This document shows positions 40,913-48,170 of a stretch of DNA of 51,652 nucleotides, one piece after another. The position numbers were made by a program, and so were the translations under genes. Source of the stretch: Plantactinospora alkalitolerans (GTDB lineage: Bacteria; Actinomycetota; Actinomycetes; Mycobacteriales; Micromonosporaceae); contig NZ_JADPUN010000342.1 in assembly GCF_015690345.1 (NCBI RefSeq), forward strand, positions 1-51,652. The letters run 5' to 3'. The notes below the pieces were generated by a model, which saw only the letters and a list, made by a program, of their open reading frames with translations, searched no databases and was not told where the DNA came from. The number at the start of each line of letters is the position of its first letter. Position 1 is the stretch's first letter.

Positions 40913-41650
40913 TCAGGCCCGTTCGTAGACCGAGACGTGGCTGCCGCTGCTGGAGTCGAAGGGGCGCCGGTCCCAGTCGCTGTAGCGTGCGCGCAGCCGG
41001 AGGCCGGCCAGCCGCGCCATCAGGTCCAGTTCGCTGGGCCAGCAGTACCTCAGCGTGACCGGATGCAGCTGCATCCCCTCCGCGCTCAGCCGGACGTGCT
41101 GGTACGTCACCCGTTGCCGGCTCGAGTCGTGCCGGGCGAACGACACGTCCACCAGGTGCTCCGAAACGGCTCTCGTATGCACGAGTTGGCCCCGGTCGAA
41201 CGGCAGGTGGTCCGGCATGAAGCACTCGATCACGAAGAACCCGCCGGGATCGAGTACCCGTGCGACGTTGCGGAAGCAGTCGACCTGCCGCTCCTGGCTG
41301 GTGAGGTTGAACAGCGTGTTGTAGATCAGGTACACCAGTCCGTACGGCCCGGTCACCGGAACGTCGGCCATGTCACCGATCGCGACCGGTATCGAATTCC
41401 CGCCCGGTTTCTCGCGCAGCCGGTCGACCATCGCCTGGGACGCCTCGACGCCCTCGACCTCGATTCCCCTGGCGGTGAGCGGCAGCGCGACCCGGCCGGT
41501 CCCGATCGCCAGTTCCAGGGCGCGGCCGTGGCCGCTGCCGGTCTGCCAGACGAGGAACTCCACGGCCGCGGCCGGGTCGATCTCGGTCCGCTCGTCGTAG
41601 ACGGCCGCCCACCGGTCGCCGAAGAACGCGGGATCTTCAAAGCCAGACAT
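40913..41650 (-). CDS. class I SAM-dependent methyltransferase
   Basis: A 245-residue Rossmann methyltransferase. Motif I is ALELAIGTGRVALPLTARGI (about 39-58), motif post-I is VEGVEASQAMVDRLRE, motif II is GLVYLIYNTLFNLTSQ with the usual ARVLDPGGFFVIECFMPDH motif III. The C-terminal half is beta-rich (VTYQHVRLSAEGMQLHPVTL, RYSDWDRRPFDSSSGSHVSV). The best-supported start is ATG 41650 (MSGFEDPAFFGDRWA). It is 201 bp upstream of the precursor gene on the same strand, so it could methylate the peptide, but it could also be an independent small-molecule enzyme. Confidence 0.85.
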   Translation of the reverse strand: MSGFEDPAFFGDRWAAVYDERTEIDPAAAVEFLVWQTGSGHGRALELAIGTGRVALPLTARGIEVEGVEASQAMVDRLREKPGGNSIPVAIGDMADVPVTGPYGLVYLIYNTLFNLTSQERQVDCFRNVARVLDPGGFFVIECFMPDHLPFDRGQLVHTRAVSEHLVDVSFARHDSSRQRVTYQHVRLSAEGMQLHPVTLRYCWPSELDLMARLAGLRLRARYSDWDRRPFDSSSGSHVSVYERA

Positions 41651-41824
41651 GCGGACACCCAACCAGACCGACCGGGGCGGCGCCACCGTCCTCATCGGTC
41701 GAGACAACGCACCCCGCACCGGTCCGCGACAACGCCTCTCTCATCCGTCGACGTCAACGCATCGCGGACGTGGTGCGGCTCGGCGGGCCAGGGCCGACCG
41801 TGCGCGGCCCTGGCCCGGCCGAAC

Positions 41825-43234
41825 TCAGCCGACCGACTTGTTGTAGCTGTCGATCTCCGGCTGGATGCTCGCGGCGGCGTCCTTCATCGCCTGCTCGGCC
41901 GGCTTGGCGCCGACGATGGCCGCCTCCAGGCCGTCCTCGGACGCCTTACGGGCCTGCGGCATCGTTCCCAGCAGGCACCCGGCGGACGCGACCGACGGCG
42001 GCAGCGCGTGCAGCTGGTCGACGGCGGTACGGAACTGCGGGTACTGGGCGACCCAGTCCTTGTCGATCTGCTCCTCCAGCGCCTTCGGGTTGATCGGCAC
42101 GTAGCCGGTGCCGGTGTGCCACTGCGCCTGCTGGGCCGCACCGGAGGCGAACTTCACGAACTCCCAGGCGGCCCGCTTCTCGGCGGCGCTGTGCCCCACC
42201 CCGTTGATCCAGAGCGACGCACCGCCGATGATCGGTCCACCGGCGGAGGCGTCATTGATCTTCGGGTACGGCGCGGTCAGCACCGTGAACTTGCCCTTGG
42301 CGGCGTCGACGTACCCGCGTAGCACACTTGTCGACTCGAGGTGCATCGCGACCGTACCGGCCTTGAACGCCGCCTGGGCGTCGTCGGTCTTCCGGCCGGT
42401 GTTCGTCGCGTAGCCGCCCCGGACCAGGTCGGCCCACCACTGCGCCACCTGCACCCCGGCCGCCTGGTCGAACTGGACCTTCGTCGCCAGCTTGTCACGC
42501 CCGTTGCCGTTGTCGCAGTACTCCTTGCCGTCGGTCGCGAGCAACTGCTCCAGCAGCCATCCGTAGATGGCCGCGCCGAAGCCGTACTGGGTGGTCTTGC
42601 CGCCGCCGTCCTTCACGGTCAGCCGCTTGGCCAGGTCGCCGATCTCGGCGAGGGTCTTCGGCGGTTTGGTCGGGTCGGCGCCGACCCGCTCGAACGCCTC
42701 CTTGTTGAGATAGAGCAGCGGGGTCGACGAGTTGAACGGCATCGACCAGAGCTTGCCCTCGACCGAGTAGTAGCTGGCGATGTTCGGCTCGATGTCGGCG
42801 GTGTTGAAGCCGTCCTTCTCGATGAACTTGTGCATCGGGACGACCTGCTTGGAGTCCACCATGAACCGGCTGCCGATGTCATAGACCTGGACCAGCGCCG
42901 GGGTGCTCTTCTGCTGCACCGACGCCTTGTACTTGGCGATCGTCTCGTCGTAGCTGCCCTGGAAGACCGGCTTGACCTCGACCTTGCCGCCGCTGCTGGC
43001 GTTGAAGTCGGCGACCAGCTTGTCGACGGCGGCGGCGTTCGCACCCTTCATGGCGTGCCAGAACTCGACGGTCGTCTTGCCGCCGGCGGAGTCGAGTGCC
43101 TCGGCGCCGGGCGCGTCGAGAGCGTCGGCGGAGTCGCCGTCGTCGCCACCCGAGCCGCAGCCGGCGACGAGCGTGCTGGCGACGAGCACGGCGAGGGCCA
43201 GCCGGCCCGTCCGGCGTAACCGCGAAGATGCCAT
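41825..43234 (-). CDS. carbohydrate ABC transporter substrate-binding lipoprotein (UgpB-like)
   Basis: A 469-residue solute-binding lipoprotein. Signal peptide with lipobox LVAGC, Cys26, is followed by an Asp/Ala-rich linker and the cluster B (family 1) binding fold: TVEFWHAMKGANAAAVDKLV, then FNSSTPLLYLNKEAFERVG, GFGAAIYGWLLEQLLATDGK, IGGASLWINGVGHSAAEKRA and WEFVKFASGAAQQAQWHTGT. The WHAM...N and GGASLWI blocks resemble UgpB-like glycerol-3-phosphate/sugar binders. AAAGGAG precedes ATG at 43234. It is the last gene of the operon, 40 bp after the binding-protein start is the stop of the permease upstream. Confidence 0.92.
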   Translation of the reverse strand: MASSRLRRTGRLALAVLVASTLVAGCGSGGDDGDSADALDAPGAEALDSAGGKTTVEFWHAMKGANAAAVDKLVADFNASSGGKVEVKPVFQGSYDETIAKYKASVQQKSTPALVQVYDIGSRFMVDSKQVVPMHKFIEKDGFNTADIEPNIASYYSVEGKLWSMPFNSSTPLLYLNKEAFERVGADPTKPPKTLAEIGDLAKRLTVKDGGGKTTQYGFGAAIYGWLLEQLLATDGKEYCDNGNGRDKLATKVQFDQAAGVQVAQWWADLVRGGYATNTGRKTDDAQAAFKAGTVAMHLESTSVLRGYVDAAKGKFTVLTAPYPKINDASAGGPIIGGASLWINGVGHSAAEKRAAWEFVKFASGAAQQAQWHTGTGYVPINPKALEEQIDKDWVAQYPQFRTAVDQLHALPPSVASAGCLLGTMPQARKASEDGLEAAIVGAKPAEQAMKDAAASIQPEIDSYNKSVG

Positions 43235-43274
43235 TGCTACTCCTTTTGAGAGATTCGACGGTCCCTGGCAGGGC

Positions 43275-44105
43275 TCACCGGAGTGCGCCCGCCGTGAGCC
43301 CGCGGACGATGTACCGCTGGCCGAAGATCACGACGGCGAGCGTGGGAAGCAGCGAGAGCGCGACGCCAGCCAGGATGAGCCCCGGTTGGGCCGCCTCGGC
43401 GTCGTTGAGCTGCGAGATACCGATCTGCAGGGTCTGGTAGTCGGCGTCCCGGATCAGGATCAGCGGCCAGAAGTACTGGTTCCAGGCGGAGAGGAAGACG
43501 TAGACCCCGACGGCGGCGATCGACGGCTTGGACAGCGGCACGATCACCCGCCACAGCAGTCGCCAGTGGCCGCAGCCGTCGATCACCGCCGCGTCCCGCA
43601 ACTCGCCCGGAAACTGGAGGAACGCCTGGCGCAACAGGAAGGTACCGAACGCCGAGGCGAGGAACGGCAGGACCAGGCCGAGATAGGTCAGCCCGCCCCG
43701 GGCCAGCCCCCAGTCGGAGATGGCCAGGTAGTTGGGGATGATGATCGCTTCCCACGGCACCATCAGGGTGGCCAGGAAGAGACCGAAGGTCGCCGCCTTC
43801 GCCGGCATCCGGAGGAATGCGAAGGCGTACGCGGCGAGGATGCTGGTCACCACCTGGGCGAGGGTGATCACGCCGGCCTGGACGGCGGAGTTCAGGTAGA
43901 ACCGGCCCAGCGGCACGGACGCGAACACGTCGCCGAAGTTCTCCCAGCGCAGCGCGCTCGGCACCAGTGACGGCGGATAGGTGGCCAGGTCACCGGGGCC
44001 CATCACCGCACCGGCGAAGGCGTAGTAGACCGGGAACAGCACCGGGATCAGGGCCAGCCCGAGTACGACGTAGACGACGATCCGTCCCGCCTGTGGTCGT
44101 CTCAT
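43275..44105 (-). CDS. carbohydrate ABC permease (UgpE/MalG-like)
   Basis: A 276-residue binding-protein-dependent permease with six helices. The EAA loop is clear: LRDAAVIDGCGHWRLLWRVI followed by VPLSKPSIAAVGVYVF, where it contacts the ATPase. LIPVLFPVYYAFAGAVMGPG is the first helix. It pairs with the preceding UgpA-like protein. Its ATG overlaps the upstream permease stop by 4 bp. No ATPase gene is in the operon; a shared MsiK-type ATPase encoded elsewhere is usual in actinobacteria. Confidence 0.93.
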   Translation of the reverse strand: MRRPQAGRIVVYVVLGLALIPVLFPVYYAFAGAVMGPGDLATYPPSLVPSALRWENFGDVFASVPLGRFYLNSAVQAGVITLAQVVTSILAAYAFAFLRMPAKAATFGLFLATLMVPWEAIIIPNYLAISDWGLARGGLTYLGLVLPFLASAFGTFLLRQAFLQFPGELRDAAVIDGCGHWRLLWRVIVPLSKPSIAAVGVYVFLSAWNQYFWPLILIRDADYQTLQIGISQLNDAEAAQPGLILAGVALSLLPTLAVVIFGQRYIVRGLTAGALR

Positions 44106-45049
44106 CGGTAGTGCACCCGCCGTTCCAGGACGCCGAACTGCACCGCCGTGCAGATCAGCATGATCACCAGTAGCACCACCGCCTGAGCGCTCGCGCCGCC
44201 GAAGTCCGACGAGCCGAACGCGAACGCCTTCTCGTAGATCGAGTAGACCAGGGTGGTGGTCGCGTCGTCCGGGCCTCCCTTGGTCAGGATGTGGATCTGA
44301 CCGAAGCTCTGCAAGGCGTGGATCGTGGAGACCACGACAAGAAAGAACAACTGCGGCGAGAGCAGCGGGATCGTGATGCCGGTGGCCAGTCGCCACCCCG
44401 TGGCACCGTCGAGCCGGGCCGCCTCCACCACCTCGGGTGGGATGGCCGCCACCCCGGCGGAGAGCACCAGGACGTTGTAGCCGAGGTTCATCCAGACCGT
44501 GGCCAGACCGACGGCGGGCAGCGCGATCGAGGGGTCGGTGAGCCAGTTGACCCGGTCGACACCGATCGCGCCGAGCAGCCCGTTCGCGATCCCGATTGCC
44601 GGGTTGTAGATGACGGCGAAGACCACCGACGCGGTGGCCACCGAGAACGCGAACGGCAGGGCGAAGGCGGTCCGCAGCAGCCGTACGCCCCGCAGCCGCG
44701 CCTCCAGCAGCAACACCACGACGAGCGCGCCGAGCACGGCGGGCAGCACGCTGATCAGCGTGAACAGCGCGGTGGTGCCGAGCACCTTGCCGAACTCGCC
44801 GGTCAACATCTCGGTGTAGTGGTCGACGCCGACGTAGGTGCTCGGCGCCCCGAAGATGTCGTTGCCGTGGGTGGACAGATAGAAGGTCCGGGCCAGCGGC
44901 CAGAAGATGAACAGGGCGAAGACCACGACCGAGGGCAGCAGCAGCAACCAGGAGAGCCCGCCTTCACGCCGTGGCCTGCCACGCGTCGGTGGTGGGCGAC
45001 CGGCGGCCGCTCCGGTCCGAGAGCGCTCTACAGCCAGAGGGGGAGACAC
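44102..45049 (-). CDS. carbohydrate ABC permease (UgpA/MalF-like)
   Basis: A 315-residue permease. A basic, proline-rich cytosolic N-terminus (about 1-31) precedes six helices, starting LSWLLLLPSVVVFALFIFW. The EAA loop is PPEVVEAARLDGATGWRLAT followed by GITIPLLSPQLFFLVVV. GTG 45049 is the only start before the first helix, but no ribosome site is seen, so a leaderless message is possible. A palindrome AGAGCGCTCT, like LacI-family operators, lies inside codons 7-10. Confidence 0.92.
   Translation of the reverse strand: MSPPLAVERSRTGAAAGRPPPTRGRPRREGGLSWLLLLPSVVVFALFIFWPLARTFYLSTHGNDIFGAPSTYVGVDHYTEMLTGEFGKVLGTTALFTLISVLPAVLGALVVVLLLEARLRGVRLLRTAFALPFAFSVATASVVFAVIYNPAIGIANGLLGAIGVDRVNWLTDPSIALPAVGLATVWMNLGYNVLVLSAGVAAIPPEVVEAARLDGATGWRLATGITIPLLSPQLFFLVVVSTIHALQSFGQIHILTKGGPDDATTTLVYSIYEKAFAFGSSDFGGASAQAVVLLVIMLICTAVQFGVLERRVHYR
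45020..45029. promoter_or_regulatory. LacI-family operator-like palindrome AGAGCGCTCT
   Basis: A perfect 10-bp palindrome of the GAGCGCTC type used by LacI-family sugar regulators lies 20-29 bases inside the first permease gene of the sugar-uptake operon. Binding there would block early elongation or a leaderless promoter. A weaker palindrome (TGTTA...TAACA, 45102-45119) lies farther upstream. No LacI gene is in view. Confidence 0.45.
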
Positions 45050-45241
45050 CGCCGCACACTACCAACGGACTCGGTCGGTCGACATCGTGCCGACTCGATC
45101 TTGTTATCCGGTGGTAACAGTCCTGCTGCCCCCGGCCGAGAGTCGAAGGTGGTCATGATCAGCGAGATCTGCGGACCGTTCTCAGCATTGGAGGTCGCCG
45201 ATCGGGTCCACCAGATCTCGGCCGGAGGTGCGGTACGAAGG

Positions 45242-45760
45242 TCAGGAGTGCGTCCAGCCGGCCGCGTGCAGGGAATTGTGGAACCAGCTGCCGGGGGTCG
45301 CGTATGCGACGGTGCGCGGTTGCCACCAGGCGGCCCGGATGTGCGGGCGCTCCTGGTGCGGGAAGGCGGCGAGCGTCTGCGCCAGGTTCTGTGTTTCGGG
45401 TCGGGGCAGCGTCGCGATGGCCTCGTCCGGGGTCAGGCCGAACGGCTCGGTCAACTCGGGGTGCGCCCGGAGGTGGTTCTCGGCGTGGTGGACCACTGCG
45501 GTCAGTCTCCGCTGGAGCAGCCTGGGGTCGGGCTCCCCGGCCGCTTCCCGCAGCTCGGTCAGCTTCCCGGTCGGGCCGAACACCGGCAGCAGCCGCCGGC
45601 CATTGACGTCGAAGAATTCAAGGTCGTTCCGGTGGTCGCTGTCGGGAGCCATGATCGAGTCTTCGCGCAGGGCCCGCAGATCCGGGTAGGCGTGCGCGAA
45701 CGTGTCGTCACTGGCTACGGCGACGATGCCGTCCCGGGCTACTTCTCGTTGTTCTTCCAC
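45242..45760 (-). CDS. unrecognised 172-residue protein, tandem copy 1
   Basis: The third gene of the array in transcription order. The product (VEEQREVARDGIVAVASDDT...) contains DLEFFDVNGRRLLPVFGPTG, a DPRLLQRRLTAVVHHAENHL helix, PFGLTPDEAIATLPRPE and a conserved end HIRAAWWQPRTVAYA...WFHNSLHAAGW. No signal peptide or membrane helix is seen, and no family is recognised. GTG 45760 is chosen because GGAGGA lies eight bases upstream in all three copies; an in-frame ATG 18 bases earlier exists only in this copy. A TAAAAT -10-like box is at 45809-45814. It is the most diverged of the three. Confidence 0.75.
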   Translation of the reverse strand: MEEQREVARDGIVAVASDDTFAHAYPDLRALREDSIMAPDSDHRNDLEFFDVNGRRLLPVFGPTGKLTELREAAGEPDPRLLQRRLTAVVHHAENHLRAHPELTEPFGLTPDEAIATLPRPETQNLAQTLAAFPHQERPHIRAAWWQPRTVAYATPGSWFHNSLHAAGWTHS

Positions 45761-45985
45761 AGCCGTGTCCTCCGTCATCGTTGCTACGCGGCCTGACGAT
45801 GATTTTCGATTTTATTCACGGAACAGGAATTCGACCGTCCTCTATCTGCGACTACGTCTGCCAGCACGCGTGGGAAGCGACACCCGCTGGTACTGGTGCA
45901 CGGGCGTACCCGAAGGGTTGGCGACGACAGGGCGGAACCGTCCCGTCGAGCCGTGCTCGTCGGCGTCGCGCTCCTGGTCTGAAGG

Positions 45986-46504
45986 TCAGGGGTGCGCCCA
46001 GCCGGCCGCGTGCATGGCGTTGTGGAACCAGTTGCCGTTGGTCGCGTATACGACGGTACGCGGTTGCCACCAGGCGGCCCGGATGTGCGGGCGCTCCTGG
46101 TGCGGGAAGGCGGCGAGCGTCTCGGCCAGGCTCTGCGTCTCGGGTCGGGGCAGCATCGCGATGGCCGCCTCCGGGGTCAGGCCGAACGGCTCGGTCAACT
46201 CGGGGTGCGCCCGGAGGTGGTCTTCGGCGTGCCGGACCACCGCGGCCAGTCTCCGCTGGAGCAGCCCCGGGTCGGGCTCCCCGGCCGCTTCCCGCAGCTC
46301 GGTCAGCTTCCCGGTCGGGCCGAACACCGGCAGCCGCCGCCGGCCATTGACGTCGAAGAATTCCAGATCGTTCCGGTGATCGCTGTCGGGAGCCATGATC
46401 GAGTCTTCGCGCAGGGCCCGCAGATCCGGGTAGGCGTGCGCGAACGTGTCGTCAGTGGCTACTGCGACGACGCCGCCCCGGGCTACTTCTCGTTGTCTTT
46501 CCAC
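45986..46504 (-). CDS. unrecognised 172-residue protein, tandem copy 2
   Basis: The same length and architecture as its two neighbours, beginning VERQREVARGGVVAVATDDT. Conserved blocks are HAYPDLRALREDSIMAPDSD, HRNDLEFFDVNGRRRLPVFG, PFGLTPEAAIAMLPRPETQS and IRAAWWQPRTVVYATNGNWF. In this copy the ATG seen upstream in copy 1 is ATC, which confirms the GTG at 46504 as the true start (GGAGGA spacing eight). A TACAAT -10 box is at 46554-46559 on the minus strand, and the preceding 60 bp match those upstream of copy 3. Confidence 0.75.
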   Translation of the reverse strand: MERQREVARGGVVAVATDDTFAHAYPDLRALREDSIMAPDSDHRNDLEFFDVNGRRRLPVFGPTGKLTELREAAGEPDPGLLQRRLAAVVRHAEDHLRAHPELTEPFGLTPEAAIAMLPRPETQSLAETLAAFPHQERPHIRAAWWQPRTVVYATNGNWFHNAMHAAGWAHP

Positions 46505-46696
46505 AGCCGTGTCCTCCGTGATCGATGCGCTACGCGGCCTGACCTGATCGTTGATTGTATTTCCGGCAGCGGGCATCCGAAGGTCCCCACTCGACACTCG
46601 ATTTGCCGGAACCCGTGGGAAGGGACAAGCCGGGATCTTGCCGTAGGGCGTACCGATCGGCTCCTGTTGACCTCGGCCGGAGGCGCGGTCCGAAGG

Positions 46697-47215
46697 TCAG
46701 GGGTGTGCCCAGCCGGCCGCGTGCATGGCGTTGTGGAACCAGCCGTCCGAGTGTGCGTGGACGAGGGTGCGTGGCTGCCACCAGGCGGCCCGGATGTGCG
46801 GCTGGTCCCGGTGGGGGAAGGCGGCGAGCGTCTCGGCCAGGCTCTGCGTCTCGGGTCGGGGCAGCATCGCGATGGCCGCCTCCGGGGTCAGGCCGAACGG
46901 CTCGGTCAGCTCGGGACGCGCCCGGAGGTGGCTTTCTGTGTGGCTGATTACGGCGGCCAGTCTCCGCTGGAGCAGTCCCGGCTCGGGCTCCGCGGCCGCT
47001 TCCCGCAGGCCCGTCAGTTTTCGGGTCGGGCCGAACACCGGCAGCAACCGCCGGCCATCGGTGTCGAAGAATTCCAGGTCGTTCCGGTGGTCGCTGTCGG
47101 GAGCCATGATCGAGTCTTCGCGCAGGGCCCGCAGATCCGGATAGGTGTGCGCGAACGTGTCGTCACTGGCTACGGCGACGACGCCGCCCCGGGCTACTTC
47201 TCGTTGTCCTTCCAC
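46697..47215 (-). CDS. unrecognised 172-residue protein, tandem copy 3
   Basis: The first gene of the array in transcription order, beginning VEGQREVARGGVVAVASDDT. It differs from copy 2 mainly in the middle (DTDGRRLLPVFGPTRKLTGL, GLLQRRLAAVISHTESHL) and near the end (HIRAAWWQPRTLVHAHSDGW). GTG 47215 follows GGAGGG. The -10 box TACAAT is at 47266-47271. The body is acidic, with Arg- and His-rich helices and a Trp-rich C-terminus, suggesting a compact soluble protein. Function is unknown; its retention in three intact copies suggests that it is used. Confidence 0.75.
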   Translation of the reverse strand: MEGQREVARGGVVAVASDDTFAHTYPDLRALREDSIMAPDSDHRNDLEFFDTDGRRLLPVFGPTRKLTGLREAAAEPEPGLLQRRLAAVISHTESHLRARPELTEPFGLTPEAAIAMLPRPETQSLAETLAAFPHRDQPHIRAAWWQPRTLVHAHSDGWFHNAMHAAGWAHP

Positions 47216-47432
47216 AGCCGTGTCCCTCCGTGATCGTTGCGCTACGCGGCCTGATCTGATCATCGATTGTATTTCGGCACCGTGCATCCGACGGTCCCCA
47301 CTCGACACTCGATTTGCCGAAACCCGTGGGAAGGGACATGCCGGGATCTTGCCGTAGGGCGTACCGATCGGTTCGCGTCGGATGGAACCCGGCACCGAGC
47401 GGGCGGCTCGTCCCGGGTGGAGGTGGTCAACG

Positions 47433-48158
47433 ATGCGTACCCCGCGCATGCTCGCCGCCGTGGCCGCGACGATGGTCGGGCTGATCGGCGTACCGGTCCT
47501 GGCCCCGGCACCCGCCTACGCGGGCAACTGGGCGGTCACCGTGCTGGACCCACTGCCGGATCGCCTGGAATCGGGTAAGGGCTACACGATCGGGCTGTGG
47601 GTGCTCCAGCACGGCTTCCACCCGTACGAGGGCGACCTCGGCACCGTCGCGCTGCGGCTGGTCGACGAGCAGGGCGCCTCGGTGTCGTTCCCGGCGGTGG
47701 TACTGCCCGAGCCGGCCCACTACGCGGCCGCCGTCGCGGTGCCGCGTCCGGGTGCCTGGACGGTGATCGGCGTCCAGGGCCGGTTCGCCGACTACCGGAT
47801 CGGCACCCTCACCGTGCCCGGCACCCTGTCGGTGTTCGGCGTGCCGGCACCGCTGCAGTCGGCGCAGACCGAGAAGTACTGGCCCGGCGCGATCCGTCCA
47901 CCAGCCGTTCCAGTCGACACCGACCGGGACCCGTTCGCCACGGTCGTCGATCCGGTACCGCTCGACAACGGGCCGGCTCCGGCCGTCGAGCCCGCCGCCC
48001 GGTCCTCGGCCGCGCCGCCCGCGCCGACGTCCCGCCGGGCCGTGCTCGTCGGCGTCGTTCTCCTGGCCGTGGCCGTCGTGGCCCTCGGGTCCGTCACCGG
48101 TTATCGCCGGCTGCGGACGCGAGGTGCCGGTGGCGCCGGGGGTGCCGCTACCGGATAG
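47433..48158 (+). CDS. secreted, membrane-anchored beta-sandwich protein
   Basis: A 241-residue protein. Signal peptide MRTPRMLAAVAATMVGLIGV... ends at AYAGN (about residue 29). A beta-sandwich domain (about 30-130; NWAVTVLDPLPDRLESGKGY, GLWVLQHGFHPYEGDLGTVA, PRPGAWTVIGVQGRFADYRI) resembles FixH/YtkA/CopC-like modules that bind or chaperone metals. A Pro/Ala-rich linker leads to a C-terminal helix RAVLVGVVLLAVAVVALGSV with basic end. ATG 47433 follows GGAGG. The metal-ligand pattern of CopC is not evident, so the role is open. Confidence 0.75.
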   Translation: MRTPRMLAAVAATMVGLIGVPVLAPAPAYAGNWAVTVLDPLPDRLESGKGYTIGLWVLQHGFHPYEGDLGTVALRLVDEQGASVSFPAVVLPEPAHYAAAVAVPRPGAWTVIGVQGRFADYRIGTLTVPGTLSVFGVPAPLQSAQTEKYWPGAIRPPAVPVDTDRDPFATVVDPVPLDNGPAPAVEPAARSSAAPPAPTSRRAVLVGVVLLAVAVVALGSVTGYRRLRTRGAGGAGGAATG

Positions 48159-48170
48159 GCCCGGACCGCC

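Larger units (their letters stand above)
45986..47400. repeat. tandem duplicated unit: gene plus promoter region
   Basis: Copies 2 and 3 are offset by 711 bp and share not only coding sequence but about 130 bp upstream: CCCACTCGACACTCGATTTG and CGGGATCTTGCCGTAGGGCG, GTACCGATCGG recur at 46586-46670 and 47297-47380. Copy 1 is offset by 744 bp and its upstream region is different except around the -10 box. The youngest duplication therefore made copies 2 and 3. Confidence 0.85.

Noticed and set aside
40856-42322. Plus-strand open frame opposite the methyltransferase and binding-protein genes
   Set aside because: It spans two convincing minus-strand genes and the gap between them, and its product has no recognisable motif.
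45992-47233. Plus-strand open frame through tandem copies 2 and 3
   Set aside because: It exists because both copies lack stops in that phase. The minus-strand frames have ribosome sites, equal length and conserved protein blocks, and this one does not.
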